Positions 19,868 to 31,404 of a stretch of DNA of 64,000 bases are shown here, one piece after another. Made by a program: the position numbers and the translations under genes. The number at the start of each line of letters is the position of its first letter. Position 1 is the first letter of the stretch. The DNA is from Austropuccinia psidii (lineage: Eukaryota > Basidiomycota > Pucciniomycetes > Pucciniales > Sphaerophragmiaceae). Where the stretch lies: assembly GCA_023105745.1 (NCBI GenBank), contig JALGQZ010000003.1, forward strand, positions 77,722,696 to 77,786,695. Direction: 5' to 3'. The notes below the pieces were generated by a model. The model was not told where the DNA came from. It did no database searches and was given only the letters and a program-made list of their open reading frames with translations.

Positions 19868-21891
19868 TGTGAGCCTTTGAGATATGACCACATACCCAAT
19901 AAGGTCACAAAAAATACTAAGAATAATTATACCTTTAATATAATTATATTAAAATTACTTAGAATAATTATACATTAAAAATAATTACTTAAATATACAA
20001 AAAATACCATAAATTGATACAAAAATTGGTTTAACTTAAAAACCAATGAATCAAAATTTAAAATACATTATACCATTGGATTCCCCATGGAAAAATACAC
20101 ATATACCATTTTTATGGCATATCTGTAAAGTCAATATTTAATGAATTATAAGGTATAATACCTTATAAAAACCATAAATCCTCATTTATTTCAAGAACCA
20201 ATGAAACAACATGTGAAATAAATTGTACCATTGAATCCCCCATGAAAGTCCACACATAAAACAATTAATGAGCCAGTTTTCAAAGTTAATACTTAAGGAA
20301 TTAACCTGAATATATGCACTTTTTTGGTCAACGCATATATTCAAGGATCATAGCTAATATCTCTTAAACTATACAAGATAGAGTGATGAACCAAAAATAA
20401 AGTTACCACGTAATTACTGTAAGAACACAGAAATGAACTTTATTTTCCAAATTATAAACAAGGTTAAAACCTATGATGAAATATTGATAAAAATCAACAG
20501 AGCGGTTGACCACTTTGTTGTGAAAGTGGTCCAAACTTAAAAAAAAGTATACAGTTGGATTCTACTAGCTCATTCGTGAAGAATGATGTAATTTTTATTA
20601 TTAAATTCAGGGTACAACCCCCTGAAATCAAGGTTTGAAGTTTAAAATATTGAATTTTGACAGAAAAGATGAGTTACAAGAAAAATCATCAAAATTAGAG
20701 TTTTGATGATGTAATGAAAAGCTCTTGGAAGCATAATGAGGTTATGCCAGGCTATCAGAATTCACTCTCTGAATTGCTGTAGCGTGTAAATCTTAAAAGT
20801 TATTGAGGATCAAAGTTTGAGCTTAATTTGAGCAGTTATGATCACTCACAGTAACCTTAATTTAAGTTTAACAGTCTTAAGAGTGATAAAATTGGTGAAT
20901 ACTATTATTTTATGATTAAAACTAATAAAATACACGAAATTTGGGGCTCTGCCAAGCCTCTGATGTCATCAACTTTAGAGTTATAGTGATAACTCTAAAT
21001 AATGGTGTAATAATGATGTAACATGGTTTGATAATGATGTAATCATCTCCAAACCTTAAAATATTGATCAATTCCAGTGGATATGATCAGTACACGTCTA
21101 CTAGAAGCCTGTTGGACTCTAGGAGTAGGTATTTACTATAAATAGAGCTCTTTTTACTCTATTTTCCCCTCAGACGCATCAAAAACATTAAAATAACTAA
21201 ATCAAAGGTAATATTCTTTATTCTTTATATATAAAACCATTATATTATTAAAGACCAAAGACCACTTTATTATAATCATCTATTTTGACGTGATTAAATC
21301 AGTTATTCAATTGTTTTTGTTAAAAATCTCTATAAAACTCATTTCCACGTAAAAATCCAGAATAATTTGTAATTTTCTTTATTTTTATTGTATATACAAT
21401 TTGAAAAAGTTGTATTTATATTTTTTGGCGTAAAATATTTCAAAATTATTATATTAAGTGTTAAAAGTAGGTTATAATCTCTTTTTATAATAATTTCTCT
21501 ATTATTACTCTCTTAATAATTCTTTAATTAATATAAATAGTATTTATATTAATTCATAAATTTAATATTAGTAATATTATTGTTATTAATTGTTTTTTAT
21601 TAATAAAAAGCAATTTTTTACGCCTTTATTATTTGTTGGTAACAATAATAAAGAGCTTTTTAATATATTAATTATTTTATATTAATATATTTATTTATTA
21701 TATTATATTCTCATAATATAAATTATATTATTATATTTATTTAATAATATAATTATTTTACGCCATAATAATAATAATTATTTATTATTATTATATTTTT
21801 AATCTTATTTATTCAATTCATAAGGACATTCAGGGTACAATAAGTAATAAATTAGTAATTTTTACTTATTGTTTCATAGTCAAACCTTACA
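19868..21891 (+). repeat. Solo LTR (2024 bp), E4-like lineage, TSD TACTA
   Basis: TGTGAGCCTTTGAG to CAAACCTTACA, flanked by TACTA at 19863-19867 and 21892-21896. It interrupts a minus-strand integrase reading frame that resumes on its far side. No internal sequence remains, so it is a recombined solo LTR. Opposite in orientation to 17211-19187. Confidence 0.92.
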
Positions 21892-21953
21892 TACTAAGTC
21901 CTCTTTGAGGTTATCATAAAGAAGGCTTGGATTCCAGTGTTTTCCTAGCATTG
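21892..21953 (-). pseudogene. Integrase fragment continuing from 19867
   Basis: Minus-strand reading MLGKHWNPSLLYDNLKEDLV matches the [12 protein letters not shown]...KKDLVDI stretch of E4 Pol and joins the piece at 19867 after the TACTA duplication. Cut on the right by the LTR at 21954. Confidence 0.8.
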
Positions 21954-22845
21954 TGTCACAACCATGGCAATTACCCTCCTGGACTCCATATGCAATATCA
22001 GTGCCATCTCAATCTTATGGCAATTAGGCCATATCCATAATCACTGGCCAAATTGGCCCTCTCATCTTTTCTTGCCTTTTATGGAATTTCACTTCTGGGG
22101 ACAACCTGGCCCCTTCACTATCATCAGGCCTTTCCAGGGCACTCTCAGGTATTTTCCATTCAACAGGGAAAATACAGCACAAAAGCCTGTATTTGGCTTT
22201 TTAAGCTTTAAATACAGTTTTGCGCATTTTTTCTGTATTCAGATGTATATGCCATTTTCCCATGTATTATGGGAAATATGTCCAAAAAGGCCATATCAGG
22301 CCTTTTGGGGATTAATTTCCAATTTTGTGCATTTTCCGCATTTTTGCACACTTTGTGCAAATATAATTTTAAAGCTGTATAAGCTGTATTTGGCCAATAC
22401 ACCCAGAAATACCTTGTCACCTTTGAAGTATCCCAAAACCCAATCTTCACTCTCATCCTCCTGACTTCACTCACAAAGATCTTTGGCCCCTTTCACCCTT
22501 CAGCAACTCAAATTGTCATAAATGCTGTTATACACCATTCTGCACCTTTTTCACCAGTGATTCAATGCTGTCAATATCAGAGGGGTAATTCAACATTTCA
22601 TAAGTCACAAAAGTGACATGTCATCCAGAGGACCCCTCAAGGCTCAAGTGAAGGTGTAATTTCTCAAAGACCAATGACACCATCAAGAATTCATTGGTTA
22701 TTCTCACTTCAAGTATTCCCTCCAAGGGAATACTGTCAATTCATTCCCAAGGTTTATTCAAGAGCCAGTTCCAAAAAAAGTTGTCAAGTGTCAATGCTCC
22801 ATCATTTGGACTTGGCAACCACATTCATTTCAATACAGTCTGGAT
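21954..22845 (+). repeat. Truncated LTR, E3-related family
   Basis: Begins TGTCACAACCATGG and follows the 13495 LTR for about 890 bp. It stops at TCTGGATT where an E4-like LTR begins. No CCTGTGACA end is found before 29118. Open frames in it are chance. Confidence 0.85.
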
Positions 22846-24655
22846 TTGTAAGATGTGGATATGAAACTTTGATTGAAAATCAAGTACTTTTCATGTCCTC
22901 AAAATTTGTATAAGGTAGAATATAATTAAACATAGTATGAAATAGTATTTTTAAGAGAAAACATGGCAATTTCATTTTTTTTAACTTTATAAGTATAAAA
23001 AAATAATACTATAAAGATTTATTGTTTTACCAACAATGAAAATTTACCCAAAAATACTCTGCAAGAGATATTTAAGGCTACAAAAGAAATTTCTTCAAGA
23101 GCAATTTCAATTGGAATTAATTGAGCAAAGAACTGTAAGAAATTAATTAAAGAACAAGGTCGTCAAAAAGAATATTAAAGAGACAACAGGCCCAAAATTG
23201 ACTAGAGTGAATTAGGAAACAAAGTGACAAAGTTAGCAGTGATGAAAGATACTTTAATTTAGTTTTGGGGTGGTTCAAGGGGTAAAAATGATTATAAGAG
23301 TTACAAACAATGATTATAATGATTCTTTCACATGGTTAAAAGGTTCAAAATTATTTATAAAGGGTGGTTGGAATCTTTTATTGATTGGTTTAACAGTGTT
23401 TTAACTAATTATAAAAGGAAAAGATTTTAACATGAAGAGAAAAGTGGGGCAAAGAAGCCATTCTTTTATACCCACCAATTTTCTTACTCCAAAAGTAAAA
23501 TTTACTCTTGTCAGCTGTGGAAAACACTATGAAAACAGAAAAGCAAATTACGGCATCATTGAACCCTGGTTTAGACCAAAAAAGGGCTGGTTTTAGCCAT
23601 TTTAGACCCTTAAATCAGCCATTACTATAGTAATACCTGGTCTAGAGCCTTCAAACAATGTCAAAATGTGTGTAAGAGTTGTAGAAACCAGTTAAAACTA
23701 TTTTTACTAAGAGTTTTTCAACTTAAGGGTAGTTTTACCCTCTTGGCAACAGTTAAAACTGCCCTGGTTGGTATAAAAACCTCATCATCAATTGAGTCAC
23801 AGACCCTATGACTAAATTCCAGCCCCAAAGTGATGAACCTTTGTGTGGATCTTGAAATCTCATGCCTGTCAGCAAGGAATTTGGGGTTCTGGCTCCCCCT
23901 TAGAGCCAAGATTCCTCTCCCCCCCAGAATCAATCTTTCCAATTGATTTTTTCTGTAATTCCTCATCATGTATTATACTTATAATTTACATATGTAATTC
24001 AATTGAGATTTTAAAATAAACAACTTTAATATTTGATACCTTATATATAAATTAAAGTTCACTTATGTAATACACCTGCACATTTTGACATTTCCATTTG
24101 AAATACTTCAATTCCTCATACCTTCTAAACTATACACAACACCTCAATTTTAACACAAAAATTAATGGTTAACACCATATTTGATTGTGAATGGACTTAA
24201 GCTTTTGAGGATTTTCAACTTTTGTAAAGAAAATACTAAAAAATTCATTTAAGCTTATTTAGAGTTGAGTTACAGAAGTTTTACCCAGAGGTGACCCCAC
24301 CTTAACAATTATGAGGAGTCCAATGGTGAAATAATTGTCATACATTTATTTGTTGGATAAAAAGTTAAAATAATTTTTATTCAACTTTTTTGCAAAAACA
24401 TTTTAATTTTAGTATTTTTGTCAAAAATTTATTTTCACTCAATTTTTTCAAGTAAAAATGTGTTTTTAAAATTTTAAATTCCCAAGTAATTTTTATTTTA
24501 AATTAAAATTAAAATTCTAATTTCTTATATGAATTTTTTATTAATATTTTGATTTTGTTATTAATAACATAAAGAAATTTCTTTTATTCATAATTGTGTA
24601 ATTTTTTATTATTTGTGGTCTTTTGGGTATATAAAAATACCTCAAAGACTCACAA
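22846..24655 (-). repeat. LTR, diverged E4-like lineage
   Basis: About 1810 bp, left edge TGTAAGATGTGG..ATGAAACTTTGATTG (compare TGTAAGGTTTGTCTATGAAACTCTTGAT in E4, interrupted comparison), right edge GACTCACA. TGGAT occurs at 22841-22845 and 24656-24660, a possible target duplication, but the sequence after it does not resume the interrupted LTR. AT-rich, no gene. Confidence 0.7.
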
Positions 24656-25812
24656 TGGATTACCAATGCAAAACCCAATTTTTCAAAAACCTTGACTCAA
24701 TTTTTGAAAATTTTGGAACTTTGGCTGCCTTGTTGATAAAAAGCTTTGAGGAAGAAGTTGGGAAGCACTTCAAGTCAACTGACTCTTCCTAAGAATTCAA
24801 AACAAATAATTCAGTCCAATTATAAAATGAAATTTATCCATCAACATATCTTCAAGGCAATAATCTAGAGCATGCATTTTTCAAGTATTTTGCTGAACCC
24901 CCTTGAGTGAAAAACAACTGATATCTTATTCTTTCAGAAAGTTAAGCATACAGTATTCCCATATTTGGTCTCAATGTTCAGAATTTCTCATCTATACCTG
25001 AAACAAGTGCACCCCTGGAGTAAGTTTTTTCTTGTGGGCAGAAAATTGTTGTTGAGATACTTGTTTGCATGAAAGACTGGGGACACATTTTTGGCCCTGT
25101 TTATTCTACTCAATAGTTGTTTTCTTGCTGCCTTCTTTGGTGTTTTTTGTGATTGTTTTCTTGTTAAACATTTTGATTGTCTGTTATTTTCTGGGTAGTA
25201 ATCAGACAGGGGCCTTTGAGATATTTCCCCAATATGTTTCCCCAGTTGCCTTGGATCCCCAAGTTAATTTAAGTGCCCAAATGACCACCACCACACCCCA
25301 ATGGGCTCCATGGAGGGGATTCCTTGAATATCCAGGGCTGGGGGCTAGCTTACCCAATTGCAATGGGCTGGGTGCAGTACCTTAAATTCAAGGCTTCCTT
25401 GATTGGAGGAGTAATTATCAGCAAAACTGGGAATTTTGAGCTGGGGCTGGTTTTGACCTCTGTTTTTAACTGTGGCTTTAAATGTCTTCAGCTAAATTAA
25501 TTAAGTCTGGGTGAGCACAAGGAATTCAGATATTCAGTTTGTTGGATTTCTATTATTAATAAAACCAGTGGTAATAAGCTTTATAAGAAAGAAAAGCTGG
25601 AATTCTCTGAAAAATATATGACAAATAAGAATGCAATAAAGACAAGAAAGGTAATGAATGAGGGTAATAATGATCAGACATAGCCATCGACCATACAACA
25701 TCTCTTAAATGGTAAATAATTCTTTTGTTGGCGGGGCATGAAATATACTACCATCCTATTGCTTCCAACCGACCATCCAGAAAAAACTACATCCCCATTT
25801 CCTCAGTCTAAG
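24656..25812. other. Unassigned region, no supported gene
   Basis: No LTR signature. One open frame at 25065-25385 (+) begins only with TTG and has a hydrophobic stretch followed by a Pro/Thr segment; I do not call it a gene. Confidence 0.5.
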
Positions 25813-26637
25813 CTATAGATATGGTATGTAAAGACAATCATTACAAACTGTTGGTTTTAGTGGATTGCGGTCAGAAAAAACTTTGCGAAACATTTGCGCT
25901 GGAGATTCAAGTGTTGAATTTGGTAGCTCACCAGCTCGCACAGTATTCTGCTCACCCTTGTGGTCCCAGGAACAAGAAGACTGACCGCGGATGGGTGATC
26001 TCTTTCCATTGAAGGTCGCACTAGCCGTCCCAGAAAAAACCCCTGCGGTCAATAGAATTAAGGCAAATTCTTTGGTCAAAAGATGGCCGGAGTGAAGCCA
26101 AATGCATTTGACCACTTACAGAGATAACCGTAGGGGTCAGAGGCTTGATAGGCCGTAGGCCAAACGTACTCATACTTAATGTTCTCCTGATTAAATGGGC
26201 CTCTGTAGTAGCACTCTCTGAACCAGAGGGTTTTGGAGATATCTTGGCAATAGATTACGTCTTCGTTTTCAGAGCCTTTATCGAACGTAAAGAGACCACT
26301 AGGACCATAAATACAACTCACTTTGAGGGCTCGCATAGCAGCTGTGAGCTGGGCAATTGAATTTTCCCCCTGTAGAAGTGATGCACGCTGTAAGAGCATA
26401 TATCAAATAGAATAAATGAATGAGAAGGGGTAAAAGTAGGAAAATAATTAAAAATAAAGCTTCACATAGACACTTACTGACATTTGGACGGGTTTGGTGA
26501 AATTCGTTACACTCCTGAAAACTCGGCCGCATAGACGGGCGAGACGGTTTAGTTTTGGGAAAGCGTATATAGGAAGAAGCATTGGAAAACAAAATGCTAT
26601 TAAAAAAAAGATTCATCAAAAGATAGATTTTCATCAT
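25813..26637 (-). CDS. Candidate small secreted protein, three exons
   Basis: Probable host gene. Exon 1 26637-26478 starts MMKIYLLMNLFFNSILFSNA, a typical signal peptide. GTAAGT (26477-26472) opens intron 1; the acceptor that keeps the frame is the CACAG ending at 26342. Exon 2 26341-26120; intron 2 is 77 nt (26119-26043, GTAAGT to CCGCAG); exon 3 26042-25813 ends in TAG. The exons sum to 612 nt, 203 residues with about seven cysteines (QEC, VSCIYG, IYCQD, FREC, SSCSW, TVCNDC). Segments such as NIKYEYVWPTAY have no family I recognise. Small secreted Cys-containing proteins are typical rust effector candidates; that role is inference. Weak point: the stronger acceptor at 26389 would shift the frame, so intron 1 or intactness is uncertain. 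Confidence 0.5.
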
Positions 26638-26796
26638 TGAACAGTGGCCTGGATTGAATTGTCCTGCTTGCAAAAAGTCAGGTCGTAAATTCTTTATTGA
26701 TCACAGTAAATTACCAGCGGTAATACAGTATAATGGTATGTAATCAAGACGGCAAGAGATGATGAAGTAGGGAGGTAGGGGTGATACCTTCCTCAG

Positions 26797-26804
26797 CTTA
26801 TATA
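26797..26804 (-). promoter_or_regulatory. TATA-like box upstream of the candidate secreted gene
   Basis: TATATAAG on the minus strand, 160 nt before the ATG at 26637. Confidence 0.35.
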
Positions 26805-26969
26805 CGTTCTTCTTCAGTTGATCGCACACTAACGTCTTAACACGCACGTCCGATCAGGATAGCTGCGATGTCCCACACAACGCGACTCCAACACGCAGAG
26901 CGGAGTAAAAGCTGTGTACTGTATAAAAGTGCAATACAACTGTGGGAAAATCTCAACCAGCTACTATGT

Positions 26970-27508
26970 TAGTGGGGCTCAGTCATTGCCGAAAATGATG
27001 AATTTTGGCTTGCTGATTCTCGACGACGCAAAACCCTGAGAAAGCGCAAAATCAGACAAAGAAAATCCCACATCAGGCAAGCCCCTGAGAATTTGGACCG
27101 TATTTGATGATTTGCGACTTTCTGATTTCCGAGTCAAAATCCACGTGAGAAAGGCCCAAATCAGACGCAGAACAGGCCAACTTGAGCAAGCACCCCAAAC
27201 ACCATGGGACCCTCCATTCAGTTTTGAACCTTTCCTCTACTTGTTTTTCAATATTTTTTTTACAAAAAAATCACGTTGTTATGTTAAAGGAAATTAGTAC
27301 AACAAAAATTCAAAAAAAAGTGATATAAAACAAAGTAGGGTACGGTTCCAAAAAGCCATAAGAAAAAGGTGCGTGGCATGAAAAGAAGCCCGCCGGTGGC
27401 CTGTATGAACCTGGGACACCTGAAAATACGGCATGACTGATTTTGAAATCAGTCAGTCTTATTTTCTTGTTTCCCAGGGCCAAATCACGCAAAGACTGAG
27501 CCCCACTA
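26970..27508. mobile_element. Small TIR element (MITE-like), copy 1
   Basis: TAGTGGGGCTCAGTCATTGC (26970-26989) is repeated inverted with one mismatch at 27489-27508. The outermost TA on each side could be a TA target duplication. 539 bp, no transposase. Interior words recur at 62118-62365. Superfamily not determined. Confidence 0.6.
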
Positions 27509-27531
27509 TTGCTTCTGCGCACTACTAACGA

Positions 27532-27788
27532 CCAACATTCACGTCTAGATTACCTAAAACATATCAGGAGCTCTGGTAGGAACGACATCACATGACTTGC
27601 ATAAATGACTATAAGCAACGGGGTGCTCAAATCCTGTAGCCCCAGATTCAATTTTTACACATCAAGATTTGAATTTTTTCCCGTTTTGCTTTTCGAAATT
27701 CCCTAACTAATCACAGACTCTCACAAGTGTCTCCCAGTTTTTAACCCTCTCTCCTCTCGTCTTTCCACCTTGGCCTCCCCTGGGTCAT
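27532..27788. repeat. 257-bp dispersed repeat, copy 2
   Basis: Same length and edges as 10867-11123. Continues into sequence (GAGCAAGTGCG...) that copy 1 loses at the copia LTR, so the full repeat may be longer. Confidence 0.7.
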
Positions 27789-28080
27789 GAGCAAGTGCGA
27801 TACCCATACAGGATGCAAGTTACGGGAAAAAATCACCTGCTTAGAGCATTCACAAACGTTTCTGTATATGGCTTCTTTAGACACCTTTTACAGAAAATGA
27901 ACCAATTCTCTCACACTCGTATACTGCATCACATTCTTTACAAAAAAGAATGCCATGGAATTCTGCAGGAGGAACATAAATTTATCATCCACCTACAGAA
28001 CCAATCAAGCCCTCTGGTAATGCTTCTTCCACTCTCAAATTCCCCTTCTCTCCGCCAAATTTCTCTGCTCTTATTTAAAA

Positions 28081-28855
28081 ATGGCTGAAAGTTCTTCTGA
28101 AGTAAAAGCAAAAAAATGCTCACCAAACTGGCTGCCTTCTGAAGAAGAACAGCTTGCAAAATCTTGGGTACATATTTGCCAAGACCCAGAAGCTGGAACA
28201 AATCAAACAGGTGAAAAATTCTATCTTAAAGTGGCAGAGCACTTCAATTCTTTCAGCAACATACATCAGTGTGATGCTGATCAAATTCGCATTTGGTGAG
28301 GCTTTTCTATCTTACCTCATACTACTGAATCTGACCTTTTTTTCAAAGAAAAATATATGGCTGGCTTTGAATACATCCACCATTAAGTTTTCAGAAATTT
28401 ATAATAGGCTAGTTGCAAGTCCTCCAAGTAGCTCATCTCCATTTGATTGGATGAAAATGGCAAAAGAGGTGTATCAAGCAAACAACAAAAGGGTACAATT
28501 CAAGCTAGAACTAGCTTGGGAAGTGGTTTGTAATGCACCAAAATGAGCTCAAGAAGGATCAAATTCAAAACAAGATTTGGTTGTAAAATCTCTGGAAAGT
28601 TCCAGGCACTCAACACCATCAGAAAGTCAAATTGAAAAACAACTACTTTCCTCTGTCAATGATTACCAATCACCCTTTGAAAACCAACCAATTGGCTGCA
28701 AGAAATCAAAGTGTATGTGCTTAGAGAATTCAAATAGTGAAAGCTGCCAAAAGATGGAGGATCATGTCTTGGAAATTGCTGAGAAAAAGATGAAGGCTAT
28801 GCAAAATAGTCCCAGGGCAGCACAGGAGCTATTGGAAATTGAATCCCACTGCTAA
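28081..28855 (+). pseudogene. Harbinger-type Myb-like accessory protein, broken
   Basis: ATG at 28081. SPNWLPSEEEQLAKSWVHI is the Myb-like start typical of the second protein of PIF/Harbinger transposons (also spread as NAM-associated proteins). TGA follows RIW at 28297-28299; the homology resumes in another frame with NIWLALNTSTIKFSEIYNRL and SPFDWMKMAKEVYQAN. A TGA at 28544-28546 replaces the Trp expected in APKWAQEG. The last part is Ser/Lys-rich with PIGCKKSKC and a helical Lys/Glu end. The accessory protein normally helps the transposase bind DNA. No transposase lies beside it; one is at 60660-61745. Confidence 0.72.
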
Positions 28856-29117
28856 TGTCAAGATGATCTAGAGGTGTTGAAGAAAAGGGAAGAGGATCTG
28901 GCAGATGATGAGAGTAAAAAACTACTGAGGTTAATGAAATGAGCAGTACATTAAAAATATGATAAGTAAACTTACAAGTGAGACAAATCATTTTTTACTC
29001 TTGAATTCCATGCTGAATCCAATGGTATATTTTTAAATCTTTGGTTAGTTGATGATGGAGACGTTCATTTTTTGAAGTATTGTTGCATTGAAGGTATTGC
29101 TTGAATGTATGTAATAC
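28856..29117. other. No feature seen
   Basis: Tail of the Harbinger-derived stretch and AT-rich sequence up to the solo LTR. Confidence 0.4.
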
Positions 29118-29854
29118 TGTCACAGGGGCTCTTCTAAAGTGAAGAGGGCCTGGCACTCAGTGAACAGACTTACTTATGGAGGGCTCAGAATAAGATACTC
29201 AAATGATAAGAGTGATGAAATAAGATAATAATTTCCTAGTCATAAAATAATAAGAATTAAAAGATATGAGAGGAAAACAAAAGTAATAATAAAGAGCCAA
29301 CCACAAATAATCCTGTACCACTGTTTCAACCTGTTCAGAAAAGAGAAAAGGATTAATAAAGGATATGGCCACCAGGACTCTACTGAACAGGTGAGGGAAG
29401 GCAAAGACTAACTTAATAAGTAATAAAATAATATTTCTTAATGAGAAATAAAATAATATTAAATAATAAATCCAATATTTTAATTAACGGGGGGAAAAAC
29501 CCCCAGGTGGGTGAAGAGGGGCTGGTATATGTGAGAAATACCAGCCTTGGAGTTTGAGTGTTGAGATACTTGTCTGTATGCTGGAAGAAGTTGGATGTGG
29601 GATTGAATCCTGTATTGGTGAATCCAATACAGGTTATACAGTCAATACAGGTATCTGCGCCTGTATTGATTACAGGCCTGTATTTGGTGAATCCTGTATT
29701 TGGGTCTTGCCTGTATGAAACTGTATTGAGGTCTGAAAACTGTATTTGGAGAATGCTGAATGAAACCCCCTTGCTGATTGGGTTTTGAGGGGTATCAATG
29801 AAGTAATGATTGTTGAATATGATTGGTAATGCCCCTGCCTCCTTGACTGTGACA
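29118..29854 (-). repeat. Solo LTR of the E2 family
   Basis: 737 bp, the same length as the E2 LTRs, in minus orientation. Flanks AATAC (29113-29117) and AATAA (29855-29859) match at four of five bases. The conserved hairpin and TTAATTAA start are at about 29483-29502. Confidence 0.9.
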
Positions 29855-29911
29855 AATAACTCAGAATCATGATGTGATGGAATCACTCTAGTTGAAGATG
29901 TAGTGTGTGAC

Positions 29912-30646
29912 TGTCACAACCATGGAAATTCACTTTCTTGGACATCAATATGGTATATCCATGACATACCCAATATATGGCAATTTGGCCAAATTGGGAA
30001 TTGTCATTCTTTATGGACTTTATGGTCATTTCATCATCTGGGGCCAACCTGGCCCCTTCACCATCAGCAGGCCCTTTCTGGCCTTTCTCTGCTTTGGGGA
30101 ACTCTTGGGTATTTTTCCAGTCAACAGGAAAAATACAGCTCAAAAGCCTGTATTTGGCTTTTAAGCTTTAATTACAGTTTTGCGCATTTCTGCACACTTT
30201 GCAAATTTTGCAAATTTTTGCTGTATTAAGCTGTATATGCCATTTTCCCATGTATCATGGCAAATATGCCCAAAAGGCCATATCAGGCCTTTTGCGGCTT
30301 AATTGTCAGTTTTGCGCATTTTTGCACACTTTGCACAAATACAGTTTTAAAGCTGTATAAGCTGTGTTTGGCCAAAAACCCAAAAATGGCCAAATAACCC
30401 AAAAGACACTTTCTCACCTTTGAAGCCACTCAAACCCAATTTTCACTTATATCCTCCTGGCACCACTCCAGATGACCTTTGGCCACTTTCAACCTCCAAT
30501 AACCAAAAGTGCCATAAATGATGTTATACACCATTATGCATCTTTTTTCACCAGCAATCCAATGGCACCAGTATCAAATGGTTATTTGCATTTTTCATGA
30601 GGTCATGAAGGCATGTCATCCAGAGGATTAATAATGGCTCAAGGGC
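29912..30646 (+). repeat. LTR, left part, interrupted by E3
   Basis: Starts TGTCACAACCATGG, follows the 13495 LTR to AAGGGC, then resumes at 60335 after E3. Confidence 0.88.
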
Positions 30647-31404
30647 TGTCACAGGGGCTCTAGTGGAAATACAAGAGTGGCCTGGCACTCAGCAATCAGG
30701 GAACTCACTTGGAAGACTCCAAAAGAAATAAAGAAATAAAAGAATAAGAATGAATTCCTCTAAAAGATATGCAGGTACAAGATGAGATGCAAAGAGGAAA
30801 AGGAAGCCAAATGGCCAAAGAGCCAACCAAGTAAGTCCTTAATCACTGTTTCAACCTGCCAAAAATGAACAATGGAATTAGTAAGGATATGACCACCAAA
30901 TATCCATTGACAGGCGAAGAAAGAGAAAGAGAAATGTGCTAAATGACTGACTTAATAATATCAGTATTTGCTTAACTAAAATGAAAAGAAAATAAAGATA
31001 AAATAAAATCAAAGTATATTAATTAACTGGGGAAAAACCCCCCAGGGTGGAAAGGGTAGCCGGTATATGTGAAAAGTTGGGAGCTTGAGTTCTTCAGGCT
31101 GAAAACTGATCTGTATTGATCCTTGAGGCTGTATTGATTGTTTTGGGAATTGATACAGCTGGCTAATATTGAAATTGAATTGGGTTGAATGAACTTCCCA
31201 TGCTTGAAAATGAAATACAGTCCTTGGTGAGTCCAGAATGTATTGAAATGAATATGGTTGCCAAGATGGATTGAGTGGAGCTTTGACGCTTGACAACTTC
31301 TTTTGGCACCGCCTCTTGAATACACTTTTGAGAATGAATTGAAAGTATTCCATTGGAAGGAATACTTGGAGTGAGAAGAACCAATGACTGCTTGATGGCA
31401 TCAT
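30647..31404 (-). repeat. 3' LTR of E3, outer part
   Basis: TGTCACAGGGGCTCTAG onward matches 58872-59634; interrupted by E2 at ATCAT. Confidence 0.95.

Noticed and set aside
25065..25385. Open frame with a membrane-like stretch
   Set aside because: Starts at TTG, no ATG in frame near the beginning, no recognisable motif.
29113..29859. Perfect target duplication around the solo LTR
   Set aside because: AATAC and AATAA differ at one base; the LTR call stands on its sequence, not on the flanks.
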